DNA from: Methylomonas rosea
GTDB lineage: Bacteria > Pseudomonadota > Gammaproteobacteria > Methylococcales > Methylomonadaceae
Reading direction: 5' to 3'
Length of the DNA: 52,749 bases
Assembly: GCF_024505055.1 (NCBI RefSeq)
Contig: NZ_JANIBL010000033.1
Location: 1 to 52,749 of the forward strand
Of this stretch, positions 1-6,890 are shown piece after piece (within the stretch, counting starts at the first letter, position 1; each line of letters begins with the position of its first letter). Both the position numbers and the translations under genes were made by a program. Under the pieces are notes generated by a model, which had not been told where the DNA came from, searched no databases, and saw only the letters and a program-made list of their open reading frames with translations.

Positions 1-10
1 CCCGATAGGG

Positions 11-64
11 GAGCGGCAGGGATGCCGCTCGTTTTCGGAGGGCCAGGGATGGCCCTTCCGAAAA
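11..64. repeat. Paired hairpin repeat at window start
   Basis: Two adjacent inverted repeats share the loop motif AGGGAT. The first pairs 11-18 with 23-30 (GAGCGGCA / TGCCGCTC). The second pairs 32-44 with 51-64 (TTTTCGGAGGGCC against GGCCCTTCCGAAAA, one bulged base). There is no convincing gene in 1-287. The arrangement resembles a REP-type intergenic element, but no second copy was seen in this window, so the family is unknown. Confidence 0.6.
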
Positions 65-123
65 CCCTCGCCAAAAGCAAGACGCGCAGGATTAAGGCGG
101 AATACCGGGTGGCCTTTCTTTTG

Positions 124-157
124 GTGACTTTTCTTTGGCCAAACAAAGAAAAGTTAC
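124..157. repeat. 14-bp-stem hairpin upstream of hupH
   Basis: ACTTTTCTTTG (127-137) pairs perfectly with CAAAGAAAAGT (144-154) around the loop GCCAAA. Three more base pairs, one of them G-T, extend the stem to 124-157. Similar TTTTCTTTG/CAAAGAAAA hairpins are, from memory, common between genes in proteobacteria. It lies about 130 bases before the hupH start and could be a terminator-like or REP-like structure. Short reading frames through it are not credible genes. Confidence 0.6.
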
Positions 158-287
158 TCGGCTGTCGGGCCGAGACCCGACATCTAAAAACATCCTCGCG
201 ATAGCGACACCAAATAAACCAACAACCCAATGCCGGATGCACTTCGCCTATCCAGCCTACAAACTTAATTCAGCAAACAACCAAAAC

Positions 288-1136
288 ATGACTAGCATAT
301 CTCTCCCTATTTTCGGCCAAGGCAGCCAACCCGCCGAGGAAGACGGCGCCGAACTCGACTATCTGGCGATGCCGGAAGAAATGACGACCTACCGGATGCC
401 GACGATTTCGGTGGACTTGAATGCCGCCGATCTGGCGCAGGCCAAAACCGTGTTGCAGCAACTGGAACAGGATTTAGCGGCTTACCCGGCAAGCAGCCAA
501 ACCATAGATTTGATAAGCCTGGACCCAACCAATCGCCAATTCGTCGACGAACTGCTCGGCGAAGGCGAGGTCAGCATGCTCTGTAACGGTGCGCAAAACC
601 TGCGAATTCAGGAATCGGTGTTGGCCGGCGCCTGGCGCTCGCAACGCCTGGATGCGCAGAAACAGATCGTCACCGACACTTTGGAAGTCGGCATCATCCC
701 GCAAGCCATCTTACAAACCGCGTTTGCCGATGCCACTCAACATATCGATGCCGACATGAGCGCGTTGCCGGATGGGGTGATGAACGCGCCGCCACTGTTG
801 GCCGAATTGAACGCCAAGATCGCCGAGTATCAACCTGGCACGGAGGCGCATATCATCAACCTCAGCTTGCTGCCGCAAACCGAGCAGGATTTGGCGTTTT
901 TGGAACAGCGCTTGGGCAGGGGGGCGGTGACGATTTTGTCGCGCGGTTACGGTAACTGCCGGATCGACGCCACCGCCACCCGCAATATCTGGTGGGTGCG
1001 GTATTTTAATTCGCAGGACACACTGATCCTCAACACGCTGGAAGTCAGCGAGGTGCCGAATGTGGCTTGCGCGTCGGCGGAAGACATTGCCGACAGCCAC
1101 CAGCGTTTGCAGGAAATCTTGCAGGTGTATTTGTGA
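288..1136 (+). CDS. hupH: HupH-like hydrogenase expression protein
   Basis: 282 residues. HupH-family proteins assist maturation of uptake [NiFe]-hydrogenases, probably of the small subunit, in the cytoplasm. The protein contains two related halves (about residues 71-141 and 187-260). Each has a GxGxV..L..G..N.RI core followed by a stretch ending in TLEV, typical of the duplicated HupH C-terminal domain. The frame is open upstream to 135, but that part runs through a hairpin repeat and reads as low-quality sequence, so I start at the ATG at 288. The stop overlaps the next gene's GTG start (GTGA), indicating translational coupling to the rubredoxin gene. The assignment rests on the family pattern and the hup/hyp neighbours; the structural hydrogenase genes are not in the window. 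Confidence 0.85.
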   Translation: MTSISLPIFGQGSQPAEEDGAELDYLAMPEEMTTYRMPTISVDLNAADLAQAKTVLQQLEQDLAAYPASSQTIDLISLDPTNRQFVDELLGEGEVSMLCNGAQNLRIQESVLAGAWRSQRLDAQKQIVTDTLEVGIIPQAILQTAFADATQHIDADMSALPDGVMNAPPLLAELNAKIAEYQPGTEAHIINLSLLPQTEQDLAFLEQRLGRGAVTILSRGYGNCRIDATATRNIWWVRYFNSQDTLILNTLEVSEVPNVACASAEDIADSHQRLQEILQVYL

Positions 1137-1354
1137 GCGAAGGCTTCTTCGCCGGTGCTTACGGCGGCGATGCCTCGCGCTTGCCTCCCGAGGCCAAGCT
1201 GGAATGCAAGATTTGCTGGCATGTCTATGATCCGGCTGAGGGCGATACGGTTTGGCAAGTGCCGCCCGGCACTGCTTTTGCCGATTTGCCCGAGCATTGG
1301 AGCTGCCCGCAATGCGGCGCGCCGAAGCAGGGCTTTTTGGTGCTGGACGAGTAA
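1133..1354 (+). CDS. hupI: Rubredoxin of the hydrogenase cluster (HupI type)
   Basis: 73 residues. This is a rubredoxin with one iron bound by four cysteines, C25-x2-C28 (CKIC) and C58-x2-C61 (CPQC), and the typical VYDPAEGD and PEHWSCPQCG segments. Rubredoxins encoded in hup/hox operons are thought to protect hydrogenase maturation under oxygen. The start is the GTG at 1133, which overlaps the hupH stop; the upstream in-frame ATG at 1067 would lie deep inside hupH and adds unrelated residues. The 19-residue N-terminal lead before the first cysteine region is usual for hydrogenase-linked rubredoxins. The next gene begins 3 bases later. Confidence 0.92.
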   Translation: MSEGFFAGAYGGDASRLPPEAKLECKICWHVYDPAEGDTVWQVPPGTAFADLPEHWSCPQCGAPKQGFLVLDE

Positions 1355-1356
1355 TT

Positions 1357-1818
1357 ATGTACTGGCAGGACGGTGAGCAGATTCGGCGGACCTTGGAAGT
1401 GGTGTTTAACGACATTCTGACCACGCGGATGCACGATATGCCAGTGCTGAACCCGGCTTTAGCGGTGCGGGCGCTTGGCTTTGAGCCGTACGACGCCGAT
1501 TGGCCCGGTGTATTGATTACGCCGTGGTTTATGAACGTGTTGCTGTTGCCGAGCGCGGAGAGCCGCTGGGTAACCCAAGCGCCCGGCAGCAAGTTTGAAC
1601 AGGCTTTTCCCTACGGTAGTTTCGAGTTTACCGTCGCCGATGAAGCGCAACTGGGGCGCTACGCGCAATGTTCGCTGTTTTCGCCGATGTTTGAATTTGC
1701 CGATCAAGCGGCGGCAGAAGCTGCGGCAGACAGTGCTCTGCAGGCCTTGCTGACCAGTCCCGCGCCGCGCGCGATCAGCCGCCGCGATTTGTTGCGCGGC
1801 AATCTGGCAAGACCTTAA
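1357..1818 (+). CDS. hupJ: [NiFe]-hydrogenase assembly chaperone HybE/HupJ family
   Basis: 153 residues. HybE/HupJ proteins chaperone hydrogenase precursors and are linked to Tat-exported subunits. Visible family features are the N-terminal helix (VVFNDILTTRMHDMPVLNPAL), the central PGVLITPWFMNVLLLP stretch and the FPYGSFEFTV segment. The ATG at 1357 follows the rubredoxin stop by two bases; the 35 residues that could be read upstream lie inside the rubredoxin gene in another frame. The stop is immediately followed by the GTG of hupK, so this is one polycistronic unit. The C-terminal tail (AISRRDLLRGNL) resembles the twin-arginine-like 'SRRDLLRG' end of HybE/HupJ proteins from memory; its role is not known to me. 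Confidence 0.85.
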   Translation: MYWQDGEQIRRTLEVVFNDILTTRMHDMPVLNPALAVRALGFEPYDADWPGVLITPWFMNVLLLPSAESRWVTQAPGSKFEQAFPYGSFEFTVADEAQLGRYAQCSLFSPMFEFADQAAAEAAADSALQALLTSPAPRAISRRDLLRGNLARP

Positions 1819-2976
1819 GTGACGCCGGCGGGCGAGATTACGATCGAACTGAACCATCGCGCCGGCAAGGTCGAAGCGGTGGAGATAGCTTCGACCCGGC
1901 CCGATGCGGCGCGGGTATTTGTCGGTAAAACGCCGGAGCAGGTGCTGAGCATAGTGCCGCTGTTGTTTTCCTTATGCGGTAATGCCCAGGCTTACGCGGC
2001 TTTACAGGCTTGCCGCGCTGCGCTGCGGATGCCCGCCGAGCCGGAAGCAGATGCCGCTAGGGAACACTTGCTGCAACTGGAAACCGTGCGCGAACATGCT
2101 TGGCGGATATTGCTGGATTGGCCGGGCTTGTTGGACCAGCAGCCGGACAAAACAGCCGTTGCCGCGTTGCTGAAAATCGATAGACAGTTTAAGTCGTGTC
2201 TATTCCAAGATGGCGAGGCCTTTAAACTGGATAGCCAATTGCAGATCGACGCGCCGCGTTCGCAGGGATTGCTGGCCGAATTGACCGGCTTAATCGATCA
2301 AGTCATTTTCGATGGCGGCTTGCGCGGATTTTTGGCTATGACCAACGAAATGCAATTGCATGACTGGCTGGATGGCAACAAGGCGTTGGCGGCGCAGCTA
2401 TTGAATAAACTGTACCAACGAGAGTTGCATGCGCTCGGGAATAGCAATGTGGCCGGTTTGCCGAACTTGGACCCGGCCGAACTGAACAGACAGATGCAAA
2501 GCACGGATCTATCGGCGTTTTGCCGAATGCCGCAGTGGCAAGGCCGGTGTTACGAATCCACACCGTTGAGTCGTCAGCAAGAATCGCCCTTGCTCACGGA
2601 TTTGCGCAGCCATTACGGCAATGGTTTGTTGCCGCGCTTTGTTGCCGTGTTATTGGAAGCTGCTGCAATCCCGCAGGGGATAAAATCAATGGTTGGAACT
2701 ATGCCTGCGTATGCCGCCGATGGTGTCGGTCTGGTCCAAGTACAAGCAGCGCGGGGCTTATTGATTCATCGCCTGGAGTTGCGCCAGGGCCGGGTGTACG
2801 ATTACCGCATCGTCGCGCCCACCGAATGGAATTTTCATCCCAACGGGGTTTTGGCCCAGGGTTTAAAGTCCTTGCAAGCGGACGATGAGGAGGGCTTGCG
2901 GCGGCAGGCGGAATGGCTGATCAACGCGGTCGATCCTTGTGTGCAATACCGGCTAGTGCTGACGCCGGAAAATTAA
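1819..2976 (+). CDS. hupK: HupK-like hydrogenase maturation scaffold
   Basis: 385 residues, GTG start directly abutting the previous stop. HupK is a degenerate relative of the [NiFe]-hydrogenase large subunit, thought to act as a scaffold during assembly of the NiFe(CN)2CO centre in oxygen-exposed cells. The kinship shows here. Near the N-terminus PLLFSLCGNAQAYAALQAC stands where the large subunit has CGICxxxH. At the C-terminus D372-P-C374-V-Q-Y-R stands where the large subunit has DPCxxCxxH. The second cysteine and the histidine are missing, so it should not hold a catalytic nickel. It precedes hypA by 13 bases in the same operon. Confidence 0.82.
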   Translation: MTPAGEITIELNHRAGKVEAVEIASTRPDAARVFVGKTPEQVLSIVPLLFSLCGNAQAYAALQACRAALRMPAEPEADAAREHLLQLETVREHAWRILLDWPGLLDQQPDKTAVAALLKIDRQFKSCLFQDGEAFKLDSQLQIDAPRSQGLLAELTGLIDQVIFDGGLRGFLAMTNEMQLHDWLDGNKALAAQLLNKLYQRELHALGNSNVAGLPNLDPAELNRQMQSTDLSAFCRMPQWQGRCYESTPLSRQQESPLLTDLRSHYGNGLLPRFVAVLLEAAAIPQGIKSMVGTMPAYAADGVGLVQVQAARGLLIHRLELRQGRVYDYRIVAPTEWNFHPNGVLAQGLKSLQADDEEGLRRQAEWLINAVDPCVQYRLVLTPEN

Positions 2977-2989
2977 CAGAGTAATCATC

Positions 2990-3331
2990 ATGCACGAAAT
3001 GTCGCTCTGTGAGAGCGTGTTACAGATCATCGAACAACAGGCCAAGGCCCAGCAATTTGCCAAAGTCAAAACCGTGTGGCTGGAGATTGGCGCCTTGTCG
3101 GGCGTGGAGCCGGAGGCGATGCATTTTAGTTTTGAAGTAGTGATGCAGGGCTCGTTGGCGGAACAGGCCAAGCTGGAAATTATCGAAGTGCCGGGCCTGG
3201 CTTGGTGCCTGCCTTGCAGCTGCGAGGTGTTGGTGCAGCAGTTATACGACGAGTGCCCGCACTGTGGCAGTCATCAATTACAGATTGTCGGCGGCGATCA
3301 AATGCGAATCAAAGAATTGGAGGTAGAGTAA
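2990..3331 (+). CDS. hypA: HypA, nickel delivery protein
   Basis: 113 residues, the normal length. HypA, with HypB, inserts nickel into the hydrogenase large-subunit precursor. The N-terminal MHEMS carries the nickel ligand His2. The zinc site is C73-x2-C76 (CLPC) and C89-x2-C92 (CPHC). C78 is an additional cysteine. The [18 protein letters not shown] segment is typical of HypA. The TAA stop shares its last base with the ATG of hypB (TAATG at 3329-3333), a coupling junction that fits the HypA-HypB partnership. Confidence 0.97.
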   Translation: MHEMSLCESVLQIIEQQAKAQQFAKVKTVWLEIGALSGVEPEAMHFSFEVVMQGSLAEQAKLEIIEVPGLAWCLPCSCEVLVQQLYDECPHCGSHQLQIVGGDQMRIKELEVE

Positions 3332-4149
3332 TGTGCGGCGTATGCGGCTGCGGCGAGGGCCCTATTCACTCGCACGACGAACCACACGATCACGAGCATG
3401 CTCATGATCACAGCCATGACCATGGACACCATCATCACGAACATAGCGCGGAACACTCGCATGCGCCGGGTTTGACTCAGGCGCGGATGGTGCAAATCGA
3501 ACAGGACATTCTGGCGAAAAACAATCGATATGCCGACGAAAACCGCCGTTATTTTAGCGAGCGCGGCATGTTGGCTTTAAACCTGGTGTCCAGTCCCGGT
3601 TCCGGCAAAACCACTCTGTTGACCGAAACCATTCTACGTTTGAAAGACGAGTTGAGTATCGCGGTGATCGAAGGTGACCAGCAAACTGCTCGCGATGCCG
3701 ACCGTATCCGCGCTACCGGCGTGCCGGCCTTGCAAATCAACACCGGGAAGGGCTGTCATTTGGATGCGCATCGGGTTGGTCATGGTTTGGAGAGCTTGAA
3801 TCTACCCGAGCACAGCTTGCTGTTTATCGAAAACGTCGGCAATTTGGTGTGTCCATCGGCATTTGACTTGGGCGAAGCGCACAAGGTAGTGATCCTGTCG
3901 GTTACCGAGGGCGAAGATAAGCCAATCAAATACCCGGACATGTTCCATGCCGCCGATTTGATGATCCTGAACAAAACTGATTTGCTGCCGTACCTGGATT
4001 TTGATAGCGCACAATGCATTAGTTACGCGAAGCAAGTTAACCCGCGCATCAAGGTGTTGTCGCTATCGGCCAAGACTGGCGAAGGCATGGAAAACTGGTT
4101 GATCTGGCTGCGCGCCGAGATGGCTCTGCAACGAATAGCGTATGCTTAA
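3331..4149 (+). CDS. hypB: HypB, nickel-binding GTPase with His-rich tract
   Basis: 272 residues. HypB is a GTPase that supplies nickel to the hydrogenase precursor together with HypA. Three parts are visible. The N-terminus MCGVCGCG matches the CxxCGC high-affinity nickel motif. Next is a histidine- and aspartate-rich tract (about residues 14-46, roughly 16 His) of the nickel-storage kind. The C-terminal G domain has P-loop [19 protein letters not shown], and NKTD for guanine. The ATG at 3331 overlaps the hypA stop; a longer in-frame opening from 3202 lies within hypA. The combination of CxxCGC and His tract suggests both transfer and storage of nickel. Confidence 0.97.
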   Translation: MCGVCGCGEGPIHSHDEPHDHEHAHDHSHDHGHHHHEHSAEHSHAPGLTQARMVQIEQDILAKNNRYADENRRYFSERGMLALNLVSSPGSGKTTLLTETILRLKDELSIAVIEGDQQTARDADRIRATGVPALQINTGKGCHLDAHRVGHGLESLNLPEHSLLFIENVGNLVCPSAFDLGEAHKVVILSVTEGEDKPIKYPDMFHAADLMILNKTDLLPYLDFDSAQCISYAKQVNPRIKVLSLSAKTGEGMENWLIWLRAEMALQRIAYA

Positions 4150-4178
4150 CCGACTTTGCCTCAACTTTTAATACTGCT

Positions 4179-4406
4179 ATGTGCCTAGCCCTGCCTGCCC
4201 AAATTATCGATATCGATTTTGCGACGCAAATGGCGACGGCGTCGGTGGACGGCGTCAAGGTCGAAGTATCGTTGGCTTTGGTGGATGATGTGAAAGTCGG
4301 TGATTACGTGCTGGTGCATGTGGGTTACGCGCTGAACAAGATCGACGAGGACGAAGCCTTGAAAACCCTGGCCTTGTTCGCGGAAGCCGGTTTGATGGCA
4401 TCATGA
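4179..4406 (+). CDS. hypC: HypC/HupF family hydrogenase maturation chaperone
   Basis: 75 residues. HypC works with HypD to assemble the Fe(CN)2CO group and carries it to the hydrogenase large-subunit precursor. It starts with the invariant MCLALPAQ; Cys2 is the iron-complex ligand. The remainder (VDDVKVGDYVLVHVGYALNKID) is the standard beta-barrel signature. The gap after hypB is 29 bases. The stop overlaps the hypD start by 4 bases (ATGA at 4403-4406), as in many hypCD pairs. Confidence 0.96.
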   Translation: MCLALPAQIIDIDFATQMATASVDGVKVEVSLALVDDVKVGDYVLVHVGYALNKIDEDEALKTLALFAEAGLMAS

Positions 4407-5512
4407 AATACATCGACGAATTTCGTCAGCATGATCTGGCCAAGCACCTGGCGCAAGTCATTGCCCAAACCGTTAAGCCTGAGAGGCATTATCGCTTGAT
4501 GGAATTCTGCGGCGGTCATACTCATGCGATTTTTCGTTACGGCGTGCAGGATTTAATGCCGAGCAATGTCGAGTTCATTCACGGCCCCGGCTGCCCGGTG
4601 TGTGTCCTGCCGACGGGACGCATCGATAACGCGATTCAGTTGGTTGAGCAGCATGATGTGATTCTCTGCACCTACGCCGATCTGATGCGAGTGCCGGGGG
4701 GCGGCAGGCAAAGTTTGCTCAAAGCCAAAGCGGCCGGCGGCGATATTCGCATGGTTTATTCCACGCAGGATGCTCTGAAAATTGCTCGGGACAATCCGGA
4801 TCGGCAAGTGGTGTTTTTCGCGATTGGCTTTGAGACCACCACGCCGCCGACTGCCGTGGCGATTAAGCAGGCACAGGCCGAAGGGCTGTCTAATTTCTCG
4901 GTGTTTTGCAACCATGTACTCACCCCGTCAGCAATGCAGGCTATTCTGGACGCACCGGAGCCGGTTGCTATCGACGCTTTTCTCGGGCCTTCACACGTCA
5001 GCAGCGTGATCGGTAGCAAACCCTACGAGACCTTCTCTGAACATTACGCCAAACCCATCGTCATCGCCGGTTTTGAGCCGCTGGATGTGATGCAATCAGC
5101 TTTGATGCTGATTCGGCAACTCAACGATGGCCGGCATGAAGTGGAAAACGAATACAGCCGGGCGGTGACGCGCGACGGCAATGTCAAAGCGCAAGCCTTG
5201 ATGGCCGAGGTGTTTGAGTTACGTCCGCAATTTGAATGGCGCGGTTTGGGACTGATTCCCAATAGTGCATTGAAATTACAAGTTGCGTATGCCGACTTCG
5301 ACGCCGAACAGCGTTTCGAGATGCCGGCTATCAAAGCCAATGATATTAAGGGCTGCGAATGTCCGGCCATCCTGCGCGGCGCGAAGAAACCGCAAGATTG
5401 CAAATTGCTGGGTACGGTTTGTACACCGGAAAACCCGATGGGTTCGTGTATGGTGTCGTCGGAAGGCGCTTGTGCCGCGTATTGGAGTTACGGACGGCTG
5501 CGACAAGGGTAG
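4403..5512 (+). CDS. hypD: HypD, Fe-S scaffold for Fe(CN)2CO
   Basis: 369 residues, full length. HypD is the [4Fe-4S] protein on which CN and CO ligands are attached to iron during hydrogenase maturation, in complex with HypC. Visible motifs are FCGGHTHAIFRYG (C36), GPGCPVCVLP (C64, C67), the GFETTTPPTA segment, and a C-terminal cysteine cluster (GCECPAILRG, DCKLLGTVC, MGSCMVSSEGACAAYW) that binds the cluster. In most genomes hypE follows directly. Here 1378 bases holding a repeat, a cytochrome gene and a toxin-antitoxin pair separate hypD from hypE. Confidence 0.97.
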   Translation: MKYIDEFRQHDLAKHLAQVIAQTVKPERHYRLMEFCGGHTHAIFRYGVQDLMPSNVEFIHGPGCPVCVLPTGRIDNAIQLVEQHDVILCTYADLMRVPGGGRQSLLKAKAAGGDIRMVYSTQDALKIARDNPDRQVVFFAIGFETTTPPTAVAIKQAQAEGLSNFSVFCNHVLTPSAMQAILDAPEPVAIDAFLGPSHVSSVIGSKPYETFSEHYAKPIVIAGFEPLDVMQSALMLIRQLNDGRHEVENEYSRAVTRDGNVKAQALMAEVFELRPQFEWRGLGLIPNSALKLQVAYADFDAEQRFEMPAIKANDIKGCECPAILRGAKKPQDCKLLGTVCTPENPMGSCMVSSEGACAAYWSYGRLRQG

Positions 5513-5524
5513 GGGATAAAAAGG

Positions 5525-5657
5525 CAATGCCGTTAAGTTAAGCTTAGTAGTTGTTAATTCCCCTCTTTGGAAAAGAGGGGGCAGGGGAGATTTTCTAAAT
5601 AAATCCCCCTCGATCCCCCTTTTTCAAAGGGGGAAGAACCTTAATTTAACGGTATTG
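5525..5657. mobile_element. MITE-like 133-bp inverted-repeat element
   Basis: Terminal inverted repeats of 18 bp with two mismatches bound this element: CAATGCCGTTAAGTTAAG at 5525-5542, and the complement of CAATACCGTTAAATTAAG at 5640-5657. Inside are two hairpins: CCCCTCTTT/AAAGAGGGG (5560-5568 with 5572-5580) and CCCCCTTT/AAAGGGGG (5615-5622 with 5626-5633). AAAAAGG occurs on both sides (5518-5524 and 5661-5667) and could be a target duplication, though the right copy is three bases from the repeat end. No transposase is present. It sits 12 bases after hypD. Confidence 0.65.
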
Positions 5658-5731
5658 GACAAAAAGGTGGACACTGATAGAAGTGTCCACCTGGATCAAC
5701 ATTGTGATAGATCGGGGTGAGTGAGCTGGGC

Positions 5732-5989
5732 TTATTTATAGATTTCCGCGGCAGCGGCTTTCAATTTCGCGTCATTGCCTTGCATCGGTTTCATCATTTC
5801 GTTTTTAGACGCTTTAGCGCCGGCGACCAATTCGTCAGCGGTTTTGAATTTGGCTTTTAAAGCGTCAACAGCCGGAGCCACAGAACCGTTATGGCAACCT
5901 TTACAGGTATCCGCTTCGCCAGCAGAGGACAGGGAAGGAATTAAAGCAACAGAAGCAATCGCCAGCAGTGCAAAAATTTTGGTTTTCAT
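5732..5989 (-). CDS. Small periplasmic cytochrome c
   Basis: 85-residue precursor. A signal peptide (about residues 1-23, cleavage near SSA-GEAD) exports a mature protein of about 62 residues. It has one heme site, C-K-G-C-H, right at the mature N-terminus, and methionines in MMKPMQ suitable as sixth ligand. This fits a minimal class I cytochrome c. It lies on the strand opposite to the hyp genes between hypD and hypE, with no operon partner. A role as electron acceptor for a periplasm-facing hydrogenase is possible from location only. The sequence is too short for me to assign a named family. Confidence 0.85.
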   Translation of the reverse strand: MKTKIFALLAIASVALIPSLSSAGEADTCKGCHNGSVAPAVDALKAKFKTADELVAGAKASKNEMMKPMQGNDAKLKAAAAEIYK

Positions 5990-6154
5990 TGTGGTTTCCT
6001 CATGATTGTAGTTATTTTTGCCAGCGGCAAGCGTGACACAGCAGTATCTAGCGCCAACCGATGGTGCAGATGTTTTTTTATCACCGGCGGGCGTTTTCTA
6101 TCACAGCCTGAAATGCGAAGCAAACTCTACGAGGGAATTGATTGACGGCAGGGT

Positions 6155-6571
6155 TTAATCGACTGGATCGGCAAACGGATTGACAATCAAAAGCTGGTCT
6201 TGGATCAGCTGGCCGTGTTGTAAATCTTCTGAATACAGCGTGGTGCATCCAGCGAGTAGCGCAGCGGCAACGATTAAGCTGTCGTACATCGAAAAACCGA
6301 AACGTTCGGCGATGTCTAGGCCTTGTTCGTGTATTTCTAGGGTGAGCGGGAGGATTTGGCAAACGGTTTTAACGACCTGCAAAGCCTCGCGAATCTCTGG
6401 GTATGACATATTGAATTTGCGTTTGGCGACCGACGTAAACTCATTCAGTACCTGCACGCTGACGCAGCCGCCGGTTTGCAGAATAGCTTCGGCTCGATCA
6501 GCTTTGCCGCTGTCTCCCGAAAACACATACAGCAATACATTGGTATCGATGAATGTTTTAGCGGTTTTCAT
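6155..6571 (-). CDS. vapC: PIN-domain toxin (VapC type)
   Basis: 138 residues. PIN-domain RNase, the toxin of a toxin-antitoxin pair. The acidic active-site set is visible: D9 in FIDTNVLLY, E44 in NEF, D97 in MYDSLIVAAA and E115/D116 in YSEDLQHG. The chosen ATG at 6571 overlaps the end of the antitoxin gene by 14 bases, the usual order and coupling. A longer frame to 6616 lies inside the antitoxin. The pair is transcribed against the flanking hypD and hypE. VapC enzymes commonly cut tRNA or rRNA; the target here is unknown. Confidence 0.93.
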   Translation of the reverse strand: MKTAKTFIDTNVLLYVFSGDSGKADRAEAILQTGGCVSVQVLNEFTSVAKRKFNMSYPEIREALQVVKTVCQILPLTLEIHEQGLDIAERFGFSMYDSLIVAAALLAGCTTLYSEDLQHGQLIQDQLLIVNPFADPVD

Positions 6572-6791
6572 TCGCTTCCAAGCGATCAAATTTAAAATCC
6601 GCCGGCATACGACCACGGAATTTACGCAATCTGCTCAGGAGCTCTTGATTGCTGGCTTTTTTGTCGATTTCGAACGCGCGCTCACCGGTAACCTGAATCT
6701 CGATGTCATCGCCTTCCTTAAGTTGCAAGGCTTCGACCACCGCAGCGGGCAGACGGACGGCTAAACTGTTACCCCATTTGGCGATTTGCAT
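6558..6791 (-). CDS. vapB: AbrB/MazE-type antitoxin
   Basis: 77 residues. The N-terminus (AKWGNSLAVRLPAAVVEALQLKEGDDIEI) is a typical swapped-hairpin AbrB/MazE DNA-binding domain. The C-terminal part (about residues 40-77) is charged and should wrap the PIN toxin encoded directly downstream. Such antitoxins repress their own promoter. The upstream gap 6792-6890 is AT-rich and holds TATAC/ATATGG stretches, but I could not fix an operator there. The gene overlaps vapC by 14 bases. Together they form the only complete toxin-antitoxin pair seen in the window. Confidence 0.92.
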   Translation of the reverse strand: MQIAKWGNSLAVRLPAAVVEALQLKEGDDIEIQVTGERAFEIDKKASNQELLSRLRKFRGRMPADFKFDRLEANENR

Positions 6792-6890
6792 AACTACTTC
6801 CTGAAAGTTTTAAGGATAAACATATTAGATTGTATATCCATATGAGGAAAGTCTTCCACATGAATTTGTTTACATAGCGAGACCTAAGCC

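Noticed and set aside
22..287. Open frames upstream of hupH, including a longer hupH start at 135
   Set aside because: They run through hairpin repeats, have no family-like residues and would give hupH a 51-residue unrelated extension; the ATG at 288 is better.
711..1592. Minus-strand frame of 293 codons
   Set aside because: It is antisense to hupH, rubredoxin and hybE, all well supported, and its translation is basic and low in complexity.
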